This document shows, one piece after another, positions 12,404-26,900 of a stretch of DNA of 64,000 nt. The DNA is from Hepsetus odoe (Eukaryota > Chordata > Actinopteri > Characiformes > Hepsetidae): assembly GCA_017165825.1 (NCBI GenBank), contig CM029370.1, forward strand, positions 29,360,416-29,424,415, in the 5' to 3' direction. Every line of letters starts with the position of its first letter. Within the stretch, counting starts at the first letter, position 1. A program made the translations under genes and the position numbers. Below the pieces are notes generated by a model. The model saw only the letters and a list, made by a program, of their open reading frames with translations, was not told where the DNA came from and searched no databases.

Positions 12404-15400
12404 ATACATGCACTACAGTAGGCGTATTGCAGCGTAACCCACAGAAACCGTGCCAGACCCATCAGAGCTCCCAGCGTCCCCCGCATCAGCACCGATTCAC
12501 ACAGCGTTTCTCCATCAGAAGCCAAGTTCTATCAATCCTGTCATCCCTCCTTCTTCTGTGCTGCTTAAAAGTGACCAACCGAGTCTATTGCTGTGCATTT
12601 TTCATCTGCATGAAATGACACATGGGTTTTATTTCTTGTTTAATGAGAACTGAACCCCGTGATGTTTACTCATTAACTACTTCTCAGACTGGTCACAAAG
12701 AACTGAACGATGAAATGAGATAACATGGCAGTAAAAGTAGAAAGATAATAATAATCGAAATAGTAAAAATCTTCAAAAGGTTGCCTTTTCCATCTTATTC
12801 AGTGATGGTAATGATGATCTTGTCCAAGATCATTTAGGTTAATCTCTGTGTTGTACGTTAAATTAATGTCCTTCCTCTGCCAACTTGATATCAGACTGTT
12901 GAGGAAAACTGGGGGTTTCTTTTCAAATGAGTTACCAATGTAGCCGCTGTTTACAGCGCAAACGTGTGCACACATAATAAAGTGTTGATGTAAAGTATTA
13001 CTTATTGAAAAATGTAAATGTAACTCCAGCCAGGATTTTCTTTGAGAACGTGCTGCTTTCTGTTTGTTCTTGTTTGTGTACAGAATTAATCCACTCATCC
13101 CTGTGTTCCATTTTTCTTCAGTGACTGAATGGGGGGATGACGTGAGGCCCATATCCGAAGACGAAGCGATGGTCATCGTGAACCATCAAGCTACTGGAGA
13201 TGTTTGCACTCTAATGATGTGCCTGCAGGACAAGGGGACGGTAAGACACCTTGACACAGATCAGTTTTCTCAGTTAACATGCTGATTTTGTGGAAGAGAA
13301 GCGAATAAAAGAGTGTAGGTAGGTTGGAATGGGTGGAGAAGAGTGACGGGAGTGATCTGTGACAGACGGGGACCAACGAGAGTGAAAGAAAAGGTTAGCA
13401 GGGCGGCAGTGAGACCAGCTGTGCTATACGGGTTGGAGACGGTAATGAAACGAGGAGACAAAGTGAGAGAACTGAGACTGTGTTGGTTTGGACGTGTCCA
13501 GAGGAGAGACAAGGAGTATATCAGGGGAAGGATGTTGAGGATGGAGCTGCCAGAAAAGAAGAGAAGAGGCAGGACAAAGAGGAGGTTTATGGATGCGGTG
13601 AGAGAGAACATGCAAGTGGTCAATGTGAAAGACGAAGATGTAGAGGACAGGAAGACGTGGAGACAGATGATCCGCTGTGGAGACACCTAACGGGAGCAGT
13701 CGAAAGATGATGAGGATTAACCTGCAGACTATTATTCACTATTAAGGCTCGATAAGTTATAAAACAAATGATTCTTCATCTTCGGTGTGAAGGAACAGCA
13801 GAACCTATCGCCCCTATCTTTACTCTGTTGTATTGCAATCTGTCAATGATCTGGGAATTGGAGAACAAAAAATAAAGTTTACACAGTTTATCTCGATCAG
13901 CCGGGATGTTTGGAGGTCCAAAACGACTTCTTAAGTTTAGAACTGGATCTGCTGGACTACTTCATTTCCTTTCAGCAACTCCCGTTTAGGGGTCACCACA
14001 GCGGATCATCTGTTTCCATTTCTTTCAGTCCTCTGCATCTTCCTCAATCAAACCGATCACCTGCATGTCCTCTCTCACCACATCCATAAATTATTATTAT
14101 TATTATTATTGGTCTTCCTCTTCCTTGATTCTCTAACTTTGTCTCCAAAATGTCCAACCTGAGCTGTCCCTCTAATATACTCATTTCTAATCCTGTCCAT
14201 CCTCAAATCTCAGCGTCTTTAACTCTGGACTAATGGTGCTAAAGTAATTGATTAAACTGATTGATTAAAAGTGGATCCAACCATTATTTGAAATGGAGGT
14301 AATTGATTGATTAGATTTGGACGTATCAGTTTTTAATGATAAGATCTGACCTCACTGTAGGGCTGCTCCGTTAATAGAACTTTAACAGTCACAATTAATT
14401 AAAAATAATCAGCGTAAAAAGCGAGTACTCTGAAGTTGAGAACGACCCGCTAGAGAGTTGGAAACGATCCCAGGAGCTCTTCCTGCATCTGTCCAATCTG
14501 ATAAAGACACGTCTTTCCATCCCAGCCGGGTTGTCTCCAGCTCAGGGGGGGAAAGTCCCCTGCATGCGCTGGTCTCTGAAACCAGACCAGATTAACAGAC
14601 TGCCTTTATACTTTAAACTTCTCCAACAGACTGTAAGAGTCATCAAAATATCAGTCATTAAATATCATCCTTATGAATTCATATTATTTAGTGGTTTTCA
14701 TCTTTTTATTATAAGATTATATGAATGTGTGATAAAATCTAAATGTGTCTCTGAAACATCTTTTTAAGAGCAGACTGTTCTCCCATTTTCTCCTCAGAGC
14801 CATTTGTGCGATTGTTTCGGTCACATTTATTATTTACACGTGAAAGATTTTAGGCAAATTTCACATTTTTAACATTTTTCTGCACAAGTGGTTCAACAGT
14901 CTTTTAGAGTGCGTGGATAAACCTGCCACATGTTCGAAGTGGTGGTGAGCAGAACCAGACATCTGAGACGGTGGTGCTGCCTGATGCCGGAGACATTTGG
15001 AGATGTGATTTAGTTCAGATGGACTATATTACCATCATCATCCCATATAAACACTCCAACAGAGACGTCTGGTTCCGTTCACAACCACTGTAAAGAAATC
15101 TGAACCGTCTTGTCCTCTCTAAATGACCTTGTTTACATCACAGCTACTAAATGATGCAGAATTTTAAAAATAGTAAACAGTAAATGTGCCAGATTGTTCA
15201 AAAGGCCAGTGTTATTAGATGAGACATTTATTAAACTCCCCCGATTAGACTTCAAATGATTACATTTGCAGCCTTTGCTAATTTGTGATTTTGGTTTAAA
15301 ATATTGAACAGCCCTCGAAGAAACCTTTCTGCTCTGGCTCAGTATGGTCAGAATACCAGCGAGAGTGAAAAGGAAGGTTTCCAGGACAGAAGCGGGATCA

Positions 15401-18400
15401 GCTATGCTATACGTGTTGGAGATGGTGAGGAAGAGACAGGAGACGGAGCTGGAGGTGTCGGAGTTAAAGATGGTGAGATGTTCGTTGGGTGTGACGAGGA
15501 TGGACGGGATTAGAAATGAGTATATTAGAGGGACAGATCAGGTTGGACGTTTTGGAGATGAAGTTAGAGAAGCGAGGTTGCGTTGGTTTGGACGTGTCCA
15601 GAGGAGAGAGGAGGACTATATTGGGAGGAGGATGTTGAAGATGGAGCTGCCAGGAAAGAGGAGAAGAGCAAGACCAAAGAGGAGGTTTATGGACGTGGTG
15701 AGAGAGGACATGCAGGTGGTCGGTTTGAAGGAGGAAGATGCAGAGGACAGGAATAAAAGGAAACAGACAATCTGCTGTGGCGACCCCTAAACGGGAGCAG
15801 CTGAAAGAAGAAGAAGAAGACGACACACAGATATGCTTGTTACCGGGACGCTTGCAGCTGCAGAGGTTTTCACACAGGCGCGAGTGTGTGAAAGTGGACG
15901 AGTGTGTGGTGTGGGTGTGCATCCCAGAGAGGATTCAGATATAGTCCTGCTGACGCTCTCCGTGGGAAAATGTCCAGAAAGCCTGGATAAAAACAAACTC
16001 TGTGAACTTTGGGTCAGAGTTAAGTTTGTCTCTCTCTCTTTCGCGCAGTATTGGAGGGTTCAGGAGTGAAGTAAGGTGAGCCGTCCGAGAGCGAGTTTAG
16101 ACGGAATTGCTTGGCGTGCGTGTTGAGCTTTATCGACTGTAATCTAGACTTCTCTCTGCGTCCCCACCACTGCCTCGGTTTCTGTGTCCCAGCACTGGCT
16201 TGAATAATTCTCCATGAGTCCCTCATTACGCTGGGATGAAGGCGAGGCTAAAACCTGTGAGCTTCGAGACTGAAGACCGTGTTATAGCAGTGGATGAAGC
16301 GAAGGACACCATCACGGTCAAAATAATGAACAAAAAGTTCAAATATAATGAATGTTTATGAAATCTATATAAATAACTAAAAAGAATGAGCGTTTAAGAG
16401 GAACATCTCAGGTTGGACGCTTTTGAGACAAAGTCAGAGATAACATAGCTGGTCTCACTACCATCTCCAACTGATATTACATAGTTGGTAACATAGCTGA
16501 TCTGACTATTGTCTCCAGACCATCTCACTAGCGTCTCTCACCCCTACTGTCTCTATAGCTGGTTTAATCTTTCACTCTTGCTGGTCCCCCATCTGTCACA
16601 CATCACTCCTGTCACTCTCCTCCGATCACTGCAGTTTTCTACTCCTCTGTCATTCTGACTGGTGAAACACTGGGTTTATTCTAAACTGCACATGTTTTAA
16701 CAGCGAGGAACTCTGGAAGATAAACAGAATGAAACATCAGATCTGGACACTCGGATATCAAATAATCCACATCTCGATTACCTTCGCTGAATAAAATATT
16801 TCAACACAAGGACAAAGAGAATGTCTTTTTATTTTTTTTTGGGACTGACTTGGAGATTTGCTTGAACTTGCAGATATCCCTCCCTGCAAGATCTCATTTC
16901 CGTCCCACCGTGCCTCTCCCTCCCTCAGTGGCGCGGTGAGGAAATGTGCTGGGGGTGCAGGTCACTGGTGGAGTGGGTTTAGGTGGTGTTGAGAGAGTGA
17001 TTTTGTCGAGTAGAAAATACCTTGGTCCTCGTGACCAATCACCAGGTCGTTTCTGGGTGTTTAATTAATCCAGGTGTTCACGCCATCCAGCATAAGTCAT
17101 TTTGGCTGAGACATTGTAAAAAAATTTTTCACTTCCTGTCTTTGTCAGATTGCTAATTCACCAATGCATGTTTATTTACTGCACATCACAATCGCAGTAC
17201 GCGTTAATAAAGCTGCAGTTTTTTAATTTTGTCTGTTTCATGAACAGCTCAGTGAAACCGTTTCCTTCAATAGAGGAGAATGCTGGACGTGTGACAGTAA
17301 CATTGTTGACATCCACACTGAACTGATTTATCTTATCTCCTCGCCCAGTTTTGGCTGATAAGGAAGGGGGCTTAATGTTTGTTTGGCGGTTTCTCTGGTC
17401 ACGGCGATCATGTCCTTGTTGTTTATTGTTGTGGGACCATAAACTCCCCCCCCCCCCCAATCTGTTTCACTGCTGATTAACTCGACCGTCTCTCGGCTAC
17501 TTCTTTAAAACTGATCACAGGTCCTGAATCCAGCAGACCATTAACACTGTACTTCCTTACGGTCCCGCTCGGATGGAAAGTGATTCTGGGTGTCCAAGGT
17601 GGCCCAATCCAATACTCTGATTTGGGATTGACCCCATTAACCCCTGGATTACGTTACTGACAGAAAAGGAGAATCTAATCCAGTTTATATTACAAAAGTC
17701 AGTCATAATAGTAGTTTGACCTTTTTTTTTAAATTTTTTTGTAAAATGAAAATATATTTGTAACAAAAGAAGCTTTTGGGGCAGCGGTGGTCCAGTGGGA
17801 ACAGGCCCCAGGTTCGGAAGGTCGTAGGTTCGAATCCCAGACCAGTAGGCTACTCTGAGGGTACCCTTGAGCAAGGTACCGTCCCTGTCACTGCACACCT
17901 GTTGCTGGATATAACTGCATGGCGTGTGTGCGTTCAACGCAGAGGAAGCATTTCAGTGCCGTGCTCTCAACGACTTTCACTTCAGTAATGATTTTTTTTT
18001 TTCCTGATTCTGAAATACAGAACTGGGTGATTCCAAAATCAGGCAACGCCCGCTTTCACACAATAAACCGAAGCTAATGAATTTAAGAAAAGAAATTTAG
18101 CCGTTTAGCTTGATAAATGCAGTCATATCACCATATTTGGTGGTTTCTTTCCTCAGACCAACCGAAGGTTTCACAGGTGAAGTGATCCGGGTGTGCTTGA
18201 GCAGAAATCTCCAAATTTCGTCACGGGAGTTGTTCTGATTTTGTGGATCAAGGGTCTCGTCGGTAAATTAAACCAGTACACCAATAAATTTTCGTTCATC
18301 GATCTCTCAATGGCAGCGTTTTTTTGACCTTTTAGAATGAAGCATCTTTAGGTCTGCATGTTTTTTTAACATCAACACGTAGAATTTCTGTCCGTTATTA

Positions 18401-21400
18401 TGTGAATAACCTTCTTCCCACCACACACCCCTTTAATTCACTCCACTCTAACGCAGGGGTGTTGTATCTGCCAGCAGTGACCTTGAGCCTCTGTCCTGTG
18501 TGTGAATCACCACCTTTTTTTTTTTTTTTAATCTAGTCCTTTTGACAGGCTGGTTCTCACGGAACAGGATGCCATTGTTCTCTAAAGTCTCAATAAAATA
18601 ATAACAAACTAAAATAATATCCCTTAACTCTAATATTTTTAAAACACTGTTATAAAGAAGTAACATGGAGTTACATGGAGGGGTAAAAGTGGAATAACGG
18701 TGAAAGTGTATTTAACCCCCACACACCGTCCCACAGGGGGCAGATATATCCAACAACCGGAGAGCCGTGATATGGACGCTACCTTGCTCAAGGAAACCTC
18801 AGGGTAACCTACTGATCTGGGATACTGGGACCTTGTCCCAAAACACTAGTGGGAGTGAAATGACTTAAGGTGAACGTACATCTCTTTACGTTCTCTTTGT
18901 TCCATGACGTTGAAATGAGCTACTGAACGCCGTCAAGAAATTCCTTCTCTCCAAGCATCTATTACAGTCTAACACACCTACCGTAGAATATTTTTAAAAC
19001 TTCTGTATTGCACTTTTTATACCATTTAATGTTTTAATATTCCATTATACCTTATGTTCTCATTCTCTTTTGAGGGGCATTTAATGTTCTTTTACAAGTA
19101 TTGAGAGCTTTACGACTCTTTGGATAAAAGCATCTGCTAAAAGAATAAATGTAAACATTTCTGATATACCACCTTTGGTTTTATGGTAATCTAGCCTGTC
19201 GTCATGTACATCGCTAAACAAGTGACTGAGGTTCAGTTTCTTCACCTGAGGGAACAATCTGAACCAGGGCCACGCAGAACTTTTGTCCTTTTGGGACCTG
19301 CTGTTCAGTAAAGTTAAAGACTGCACCATATTTCTTAGAATTTCATGAAACATCTGCTCCAGAGCTCAGAGTGCTCCATGAATCCAATGTGAAAATGTCA
19401 CTTCCTTGGTAAGGAACTGGTCACTGTAGCCTAAAGCACAGGCAGAGATAAGAGTGGGTGAAGGGCCGGCAGTTCATTCCCCTTCCTACAGCCAAACATT
19501 TACAGCGTTCATCAGAATCTCTAATCCACAGTGATGTTGACCAATGACAGGGAGTCTCCCTGGAGCTGCTTGGGGTTGAGGATTTTGCTCAGATGGTCCA
19601 GTTGCTGGCAGATTTAAACCCACAATGATTTTGGTGTGGATATCCCACCCCCAGACCACCAATCCTGGGGCAACGGTGGTCTGGTGTTTAGGGATTAGGT
19701 CCTAGGATCTGAAGGCCAGTAAGTTGCCCTGAGGTACCCTTGAGCAAGGTTCTGTCCCCATCACTACTCCCCAGGCACTTGATCCGGTTGCCCGCAGCGT
19801 GTGTGAATTAAAAGCAAGAGGATTCTCTGTGTTGTAGTTCACTGTGTGCTGTTTTGCAAAAAATAGTCACTTTCACTTTTGTGTAAGCTTGAAGTAACAA
19901 ACACGAAAATGTCCTTGTGGTTGTTCTGGTGCAGTTTCCCTTGAGGAGCGAAATAAAACATTAAAATGTGGTATAACGTTTACGCCGGCTGTTTTTTGGT
20001 TTCCTTAATAAATTAACATCAGAGCTGAAGATGCAAACTTCTGCCAAAGGTCTCGCTGATTGACGAAACTAGGCCGTAAACGTGACTGATTATCATATAA
20101 AAGCGCGAGTGAATGATTGTTGTGCTTCTAACAGCAGCTTGTTGCTTGGAGACCGTAAACCCTGGTGGATCAGAGGTCGGAGAATCAGGCAGTTTGAGCT
20201 TCATTACATCTTATTGTTTGACTTGGTTCAAGGTTTTTAACAGAAGTGTTGAAGTTAAAAGAGGAACAAACACTAAAAGAGGAAGCATTGTTCCTTCACT
20301 TTTTAGAGGAAGAATAGAATCTGATAAACGTTTTCCAGTCTGTGTTGCAAATATTTAGAAAACAAGCTGCAGAAAGAGACCATGTTGTTTTTGGGACGTC
20401 ATGAAAACCTTCCTAATATTGTGAGCTCTCAGATCAGCTCTGTGCAGCTGAGGGCAGGACACGACTTTTGAAAGCGTGCTGTGCTTTCTGCACCAGCAGC
20501 AGGTCCTGCAAGTCCTGCAAGTTCATACGTCCATCAGCGCAGTTTGTCCATCACCAAATGATTGTTGCCAAAAAAATTATTCTGGCCAGCTCAGAGTGTC
20601 CACGCTGAGCCTCGTCCACTGCCCAAAGCTCAGCCAACTGACGCAAACTATCTTTTACGTCATGATGGCTGCGTGCATTTGTGATGATTACCTGCTAAAT
20701 AGACACCACCAGGATGCACTATGGGTAATGGAGGCAATGTGACACTCTGGACAACGATGTGCTGGGAAACTGTACGTTCTTGTAGAGGTTACTTGGACAC
20801 CTAAACCTCTTTGCAGACCAAGTTCCTCCCTTAATGGTTCCAGTGTCCCCTTTCAGCAGGAACACACTGAAACACTGTTCAGGAACCGACTGAGGAACAA
20901 GGAGTTCAAGGTGTTCCTCCAAAATATTAGTCCCATCCAGAATCTGTGGAACAAACTAGTCCCATCCATGTACTCACCTCCCAAATTACAGGTCTTAAAG
21001 GATCTGGAACCACTGCTCACTTTCAGAGCTCTGGAGATCAGGCCTCATTGATGCAGAGCTGTTTGTCTGCTCGAGGCAGGAACTTTTTAATTTGTGTACT
21101 GATTTCCACCTTTTTATTTTGTGTGTTTTTAATAATTTGTATGCTTTGCAAATGATGTCCTTTCATCAAGATGTTAAAACTGGACTCTCTTCTAGGTGGT
21201 GCGGAAGATGATGTGGTTAATGGACCATGTGTTTAAATACACCAATTTTGGTTTGGTGTCTCTCATCCATGGAGACTTCTTCATTAGGCAGGTAAGATAA
21301 AGCACGAGAGCACAGCTGATGAACCTTAGATATACGATGAAAAAATAATAATGACATGTCTTTTAAAAAAACTTTTCAAAAGTAGATCAGTGTTATCTTG

Positions 21401-23914
21401 TGTCATTATTTAACCATCCACATGCGTTGTCTTCAACAGGGCAAAGCACATCGAGACAAGCAGCTAATTTACCTGAAGACTCACCTGGATAAGTATTATT
21501 ACAGTAGAGACAGGAAGTGGATTGTGTTGTTTCCTGAGGGGGGTTTCCTGCGGAAGCGGCGGGAAACAAGCCAGTCGTTTGCCAAGAAAAACGACCTGCC
21601 ATACCTGACCCATGTGACACTGCCACGGCTGGGGGCCACTCAGGTCATCTTGAAAACCTTGGGACCCCAGCAGGAGAACGGCACTCTGGGAATAGATGGA
21701 GGACCAACCAACCAGAATGGTAACGAGTGCGGTGCACCTTCATTTGTGTCTAATTTTGACTTAAAATTCTGGTTTTAACATTTTAAGAGCTCTCGATCGG
21801 AATCCGAGGTAGGAGAGATTACAGTGGAGCATCTCTAAAACCCAAAACTGGCTAAAAATATCGAATTAAATAGTTATAATAGCCGAACTCAGTTTTAAAC
21901 TACCTTTAAAACAGCTAAAGACACAAACTCTAAACGTAATGTTGACATACATTTTTAAATATGTAAACTATTTAATTATATATATATGTGTGTGTGTGTG
22001 TGTGTATAATAGGAAATTATTTAAAAAATCTATATTAAAAAATTGTAATTAAAAATGGGAATCTTTGGGAACCTTTTCAGTAAATATTATATATAATGGT
22101 TTTAGATTTTAAAATATTTTAAATCATAGTTTCAAAGTCTAGAAAATCCAAAATCTCAGTTTTAAATACAGAACATGATCTTCTCAAACATTTAAAAGTA
22201 TGTATAGAATTGCAAAACAACATTTGTAATGTGTGGGGGAAACCTTTTTTTAAAATTTATTTCACTATTTACTTATGTTTACTTATCTAACTTTATCACT
22301 TTTTCATAATTTGCCTAAAGAGGACCTGTATTCTGTAACATTTAATGCAAAAAAAAAAAAAAAAAAAAAAAATCAAAACCACTCAACCAAATGAACATCA
22401 GTACTATTCTTGGCGGCGCCACAGCGTGATTTTCGCCTTTTATTACCACCGGCCTCTCGCTGCTGTTTCTTTTGCCGACACTTTCAGTTGTGAAATGTGT
22501 GCTTGTTTTACGCAAACGAGATGTTGGAACTGAAAACTGCTTGTTTAAATCTGACTTAAAGTACTTTAGTGCAGGTTTAGATCAGAGCGTCTTCAGGTTA
22601 TTCCGTCCGGTGTGTTAGAACTTTGGACAGGTTCCGTTTTCTGCAGCCTTTCCCACCGTTTTAATGGACTTTGTCTGGATTACTCTGGTCTTTTACTGCC
22701 CTGGTCGTTCATGTGGACGTTCCTCTCAGTGTTTGTAGATAATTAGTCATCTCCGGGGCAAAGCTTCATCTTTAACCCTGAACTTAACGGACGACTCAAC
22801 AGTTACAACACTTCCTTTAAAACTGAACTTTAGACCCAAGAAAGTGTTGCAATGACGCAGCCCAGCGATACTGAGAGACACTTATAGGACACTTTCCTGC
22901 TACTTTGCTACAGAAGGAGGTTTTTTTTTTTATTATTATTTAATTTTTTGTTATTTTTTTTTTTTAGTTTAAAGACAATAACCCTCCCTTCTGATGATGC
23001 AGGTGGAAGGTGAACAAATACTCTAGACTTTTCACTAAGATTTGTTTAAAAAATTAAGTATTTAACTTTTTGGAAGATAAAGATTGAATCGATAGGGTGA
23101 TTTATTTATTAATCTTATTCGAACCAAACTGAAGACTATGCTACAGTCCAGATTTGGACGCTGTCCTACATTCAGTTCTGCGTCAGATACACCGCCTTGC
23201 ACTCGTACACAGTACACCATTAAAAAATCCGTTTTAAAAATGACCAGTGTTGGACAGAAATGTATAGAAATGAAATTGCATTGAGGCCTTTTAATTCCCA
23301 CCGGCGGTTTTCAGCTGCACAGCAATCCTCTGTCTGGGGACCAGCCCTAAATACAGGAAGTGGGTACTTCTCTTTCGCACTTTATTTTTCTCGTATAACC
23401 ATCAATCAAAACCAAGGTTAATTGACTTCTATTGATGGATTAAACTGGGGGGGGGAGCAAACACACACACACTGTGCAGTTTTTTTATCAATAAAACGTC
23501 AGGAAATGGAGGGTGGAATGTGCTTTGCCGTTCTAAATGACATTTCTAAATTTCTGAGACCCCTTTGCGATGCAATTTTTCAAACGAATGTTGATCAGCG
23601 TAGATTTGGCTGTATTTCCATTGCAGTGGATTCATTTTAGCTTCTAATCTGAAAGTGCCAACAGTAGAATAAAAAGAAGAAAAGGCGCTATATAAATAAA
23701 AACCATTATTATTATTTTTTTTTATTAAAATATATATTTAATTTATCCACACGTGTGCTTCTCTTTGGAGCAGCAGTGGTTGGGAATAGGCCCCGTAATC
23801 GGAAGGTTGCGAGTTCGAATCGCAGACCAATAGGGTTGCCCTGAGGTACCCTCGAGCAAGGTTCCGTCCCTATCACTGCTCCCCGGGTGCTGGATATGGC
23901 TGCACATTGCTGGA

Positions 23915-23988
<74 letters not shown>

Positions 23989-26900
23989 AATGCAGCGGTT
24001 GTGGATCAGTGTGTGTTCACAATAATGGTCACTGGTTTTATTTAATTGTGGTCTAGTTTCAGAGGAAATTTCATAATGATTACTAGGAATTGTGGAGCAT
24101 TGCTGATTTAAAAAAAAAAAAATTATTATTAATCTGTAAATCTGTTTATTCCGATTTTAGAAAATGTAGAATTCAGCTGCATTAATAATACAGATAATAT
24201 ATTTATTGTAAGTCGACCTTTATTCCCCAAACTCTTCACTGACCTCCGTTCTTTGTTGTTTGTCCGTTTTCTTGCCTTTAAACACTTTTCAACTGCTGTG
24301 TGTCCTCGTGTAGCTAACAAGCCGAAAGGACTGCAGTGGGTGGTGGACGTGACCATAGCCTACCCAAACGCCAAGCCCATGGACATTCAGACATGGATCT
24401 TTGGCTACAGATCACCCACAGTCACACACGTACACTACAGGTGAGTCCGGTTTTGTTTCCATCAGCTCTGAAATAAAAGTGCCCTGAACTCCCAAACCAA
24501 CTCCTGTCTCCAGCAGTCGGAGCAGGTACACTTTACAGGCCTCCAGACGAAGCAACTTATGAGCCATGGGTTCGAATCCCAGGCCAGTAGATTGCTTGAT
24601 CAAGGTACCGTCCCCGGTGATGGATATGTCTGCTGGACTGAGTCTGTGGGTTAAATACCGAGGGGGTGTTTGGTTCTGTCTTCTGCAGTGTTTTATAAAC
24701 CTTTACATTTACATTAGCGGCATTTAGCAGATGCTCTTATCCAGAGTGTCTTCCGTGTCTTGCTCAGGGACCCAGTGGTGTTAGTGCCAGAGGTGGGATT
24801 GAACCTGGGACCTCTTGAGCCATTGGTAGTGGCAGGTACCCTACCACTGTAAAACACCATGTTCCACGTCGTTTGATTTTCTTCTATTTTGCATCACTCT
24901 GCAACATGTCGGTGGATATGAGTTTCCATAGTAACAGTTCTACATGCATAATTTTACATGCAGTTAAAGCGTTACACAAAATGGTCCAATCTGGCAACCC
25001 TGCTCTGAAATGATGGTGAAGCAGGAACGTCAGATGCTGGTTGAAAGTGACTGGACATGATTAACAGCTTCAACTCCTCTTGTCTTTTTTTTTTTTTTTG
25101 AAATCCTAGATTTTGAGAATCCGTGACTGTTGATGAACCAAATGGAAAAAAAATAGTCGTAAACTATAAAACCAAGTTGCTTCTGGGACCTGCATTAGAT
25201 GAGCACTTCAGTGACCGCCGTGGATGATGATGTTTGGAATGGGGGTGTTTTTTAATATAGCTGTTGCTTAAACAAGTCTCTGTTTGCTCATCTTCAGCAT
25301 TGAATGACTTGTAGCTACGCCTGTGTGTGCAGAAGTACCAGAACCGTGTCCGCCACTGTCTCACACCTGTCCTGTTACTTTTGTCCACCTTAAAGTGTGT
25401 AGAGTTCAGGTAGTTACTGAAAGAGAGTAGAGCCTGGATTATCTTCTGTGGCAGCAAAGTCTTTTGATGTGATCAGCTGACATGAAATGTTGCCACCAGA
25501 GTTGATAATTACAAACACTATCAGTGGAAACACTGTAACTTAAGCATGTGTTTTTTGTTTTTTTTTCACCACTAAAGTGGCCAATTTTCATCTTAAATAT
25601 CAATATTTACTGCCTCCCCACTCTCAATACGTTTAGGTCAGAATCACTTGCCCTCTAAAGGTGTTTATTAACATCAAAAAAACATTTCTAAACTTGTTAA
25701 AAATCAAATTGACGTCACTCACTGCTGGCCTCTAAAGCTGTTATCAAGTTAGCATTTTTTGGCAGAAAATAAAGATTATTAACAATCGCATAAACATGAC
25801 ACAGTGCTGCCCTCTAATAGTCTTAACACCAAATAAACAATATTGCTTTTTTTTGCTCTCTTAAGGTATTAATGACATAAAATAAACCAACATTACTCAC
25901 TGTTGCTATCTAAAGACCTTATTAGCATAATCATTACTCACCGCCACCCTTTCAAAGGCCGTAACCTTTAATAAACTGCCCTCTAAAGGTCTGAACATCA
26001 AACAAACGTTCCTCACCGTCGCCCTCTAAAGGTCTAAACCTCAAATAAACGTTCCTCACCGTCGCCCTCTAAAGGACTAAACATCAAATAAACACACGTT
26101 CCTCACCGTCGCCCTCTAAAGGTCTAAACCTCAAATAAACGTGCCTCACCGTCGCCCTCTAAAGGTCTAAACCTCAAATAAATAAACGTTCCTCACCGTC
26201 GCCCTCTAAAGGTCTAAACCTCAAATAAATAAACGTTCCTCACCGTCGCCCTCTAAAGGACTAAACCTCAAATAAATAAACGTGCCTCACCGTCGCCCTC
26301 TAAAGGTCTAAACCTCAAATAAATAAACGTTCCTCACCGTCGCCCTCTAAAGGTCTAAACCAAATAAATAAACGTTCCTCACCGTCGCCCTCTAAAGGAC
26401 TAAACATCAAATAAATGTGCCTCACCGTCGCCCTCTAAAGGTCTAAACATCAAATAAACAAACGTTCCTCACCATCGCCGTCGATCCTCCGATCATGTAG
26501 TCGATACCCTAACCACTAGGCCACCGCTGCCCCTTACTCACGTTCCTCACCGTCGCCCTCTAAAGGTCTAAACATCAAAATAAACTAATGTTACTCTTCT
26601 ATTACTAACATTACTAAGAAGATTATTTTTTGAACTAGATTTTTTGGGTTAATAGAAATTTTGATTTCCGATTGTGACCATGTGGATCAGTTTTAAAACA
26701 TTCACGAGAAAAAGTGAAGCCTTTAAAAGACACTTCTCTGTTTCTTCCTGTAAGAGAACATCAGGAGAATTTATCGGCTGATCGCTGCTGAAATTTGAAC
26801 AGACCTGTTTGGATCCTGACGGCTGACCGGTCCACGCTGTGTTCACAGTTTCTCTCGGTGTGGAGGTGCTGATCTTGCTGTGTGTTTGTTGTTATGGGCT

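Larger units (their letters stand above)
3735..13121 (+). other. lpgat1: lpgat1 intron 1 (9.4 kb)
   Basis: Holds SINE copies (3875, 12054), a Tc1 foldback element (6766-7308), an inverted copy of the 69-bp unit (about 5930-6000), one arm of a dispersed 300-bp repeat (10539-10886), a GTT microsatellite (10418-10441) and a CA tract (12373-12400). No coding exon is recognisable between these. Confidence 0.85.
13241..21195 (+). other. lpgat1: lpgat1 intron 2 (8 kb)
   Basis: Contains LINE tails at 13311, 13973, 15345 and 16396, SINEs at 17778, 18700 and 19667, a short TIR element at 14936 and a Tc1-like relic at 20700. The remaining AT-rich sequence shows no exon. Confidence 0.85.
21720..24313 (+). 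other. lpgat1: lpgat1 intron 4 (2.6 kb)
   Basis: AT-rich with a TA/TG tract (21979-22006), a 24-nt poly-A run (22349-22372), a poly-T/AT region (22920-22967) and a SINE carrying an expanded GT tract (23768-24036). No exon is seen. Confidence 0.85.

Noticed and set aside
15344..15790. 148-codon frame as a host gene
   Set aside because: It matches the repeated LINE tail found a dozen times in the window.
17778..17850. tRNA gene candidates at box A/box B sequences
   Set aside because: The tRNA-like heads belong to repeated SINEs with a shared non-tRNA body and tail; no intact cloverleaf with acceptor stem was seen.
25977..26480. CRISPR-like regular repeat array
   Set aside because: The units are contiguous tandem repeats without unique spacers, in an intron of a vertebrate gene.
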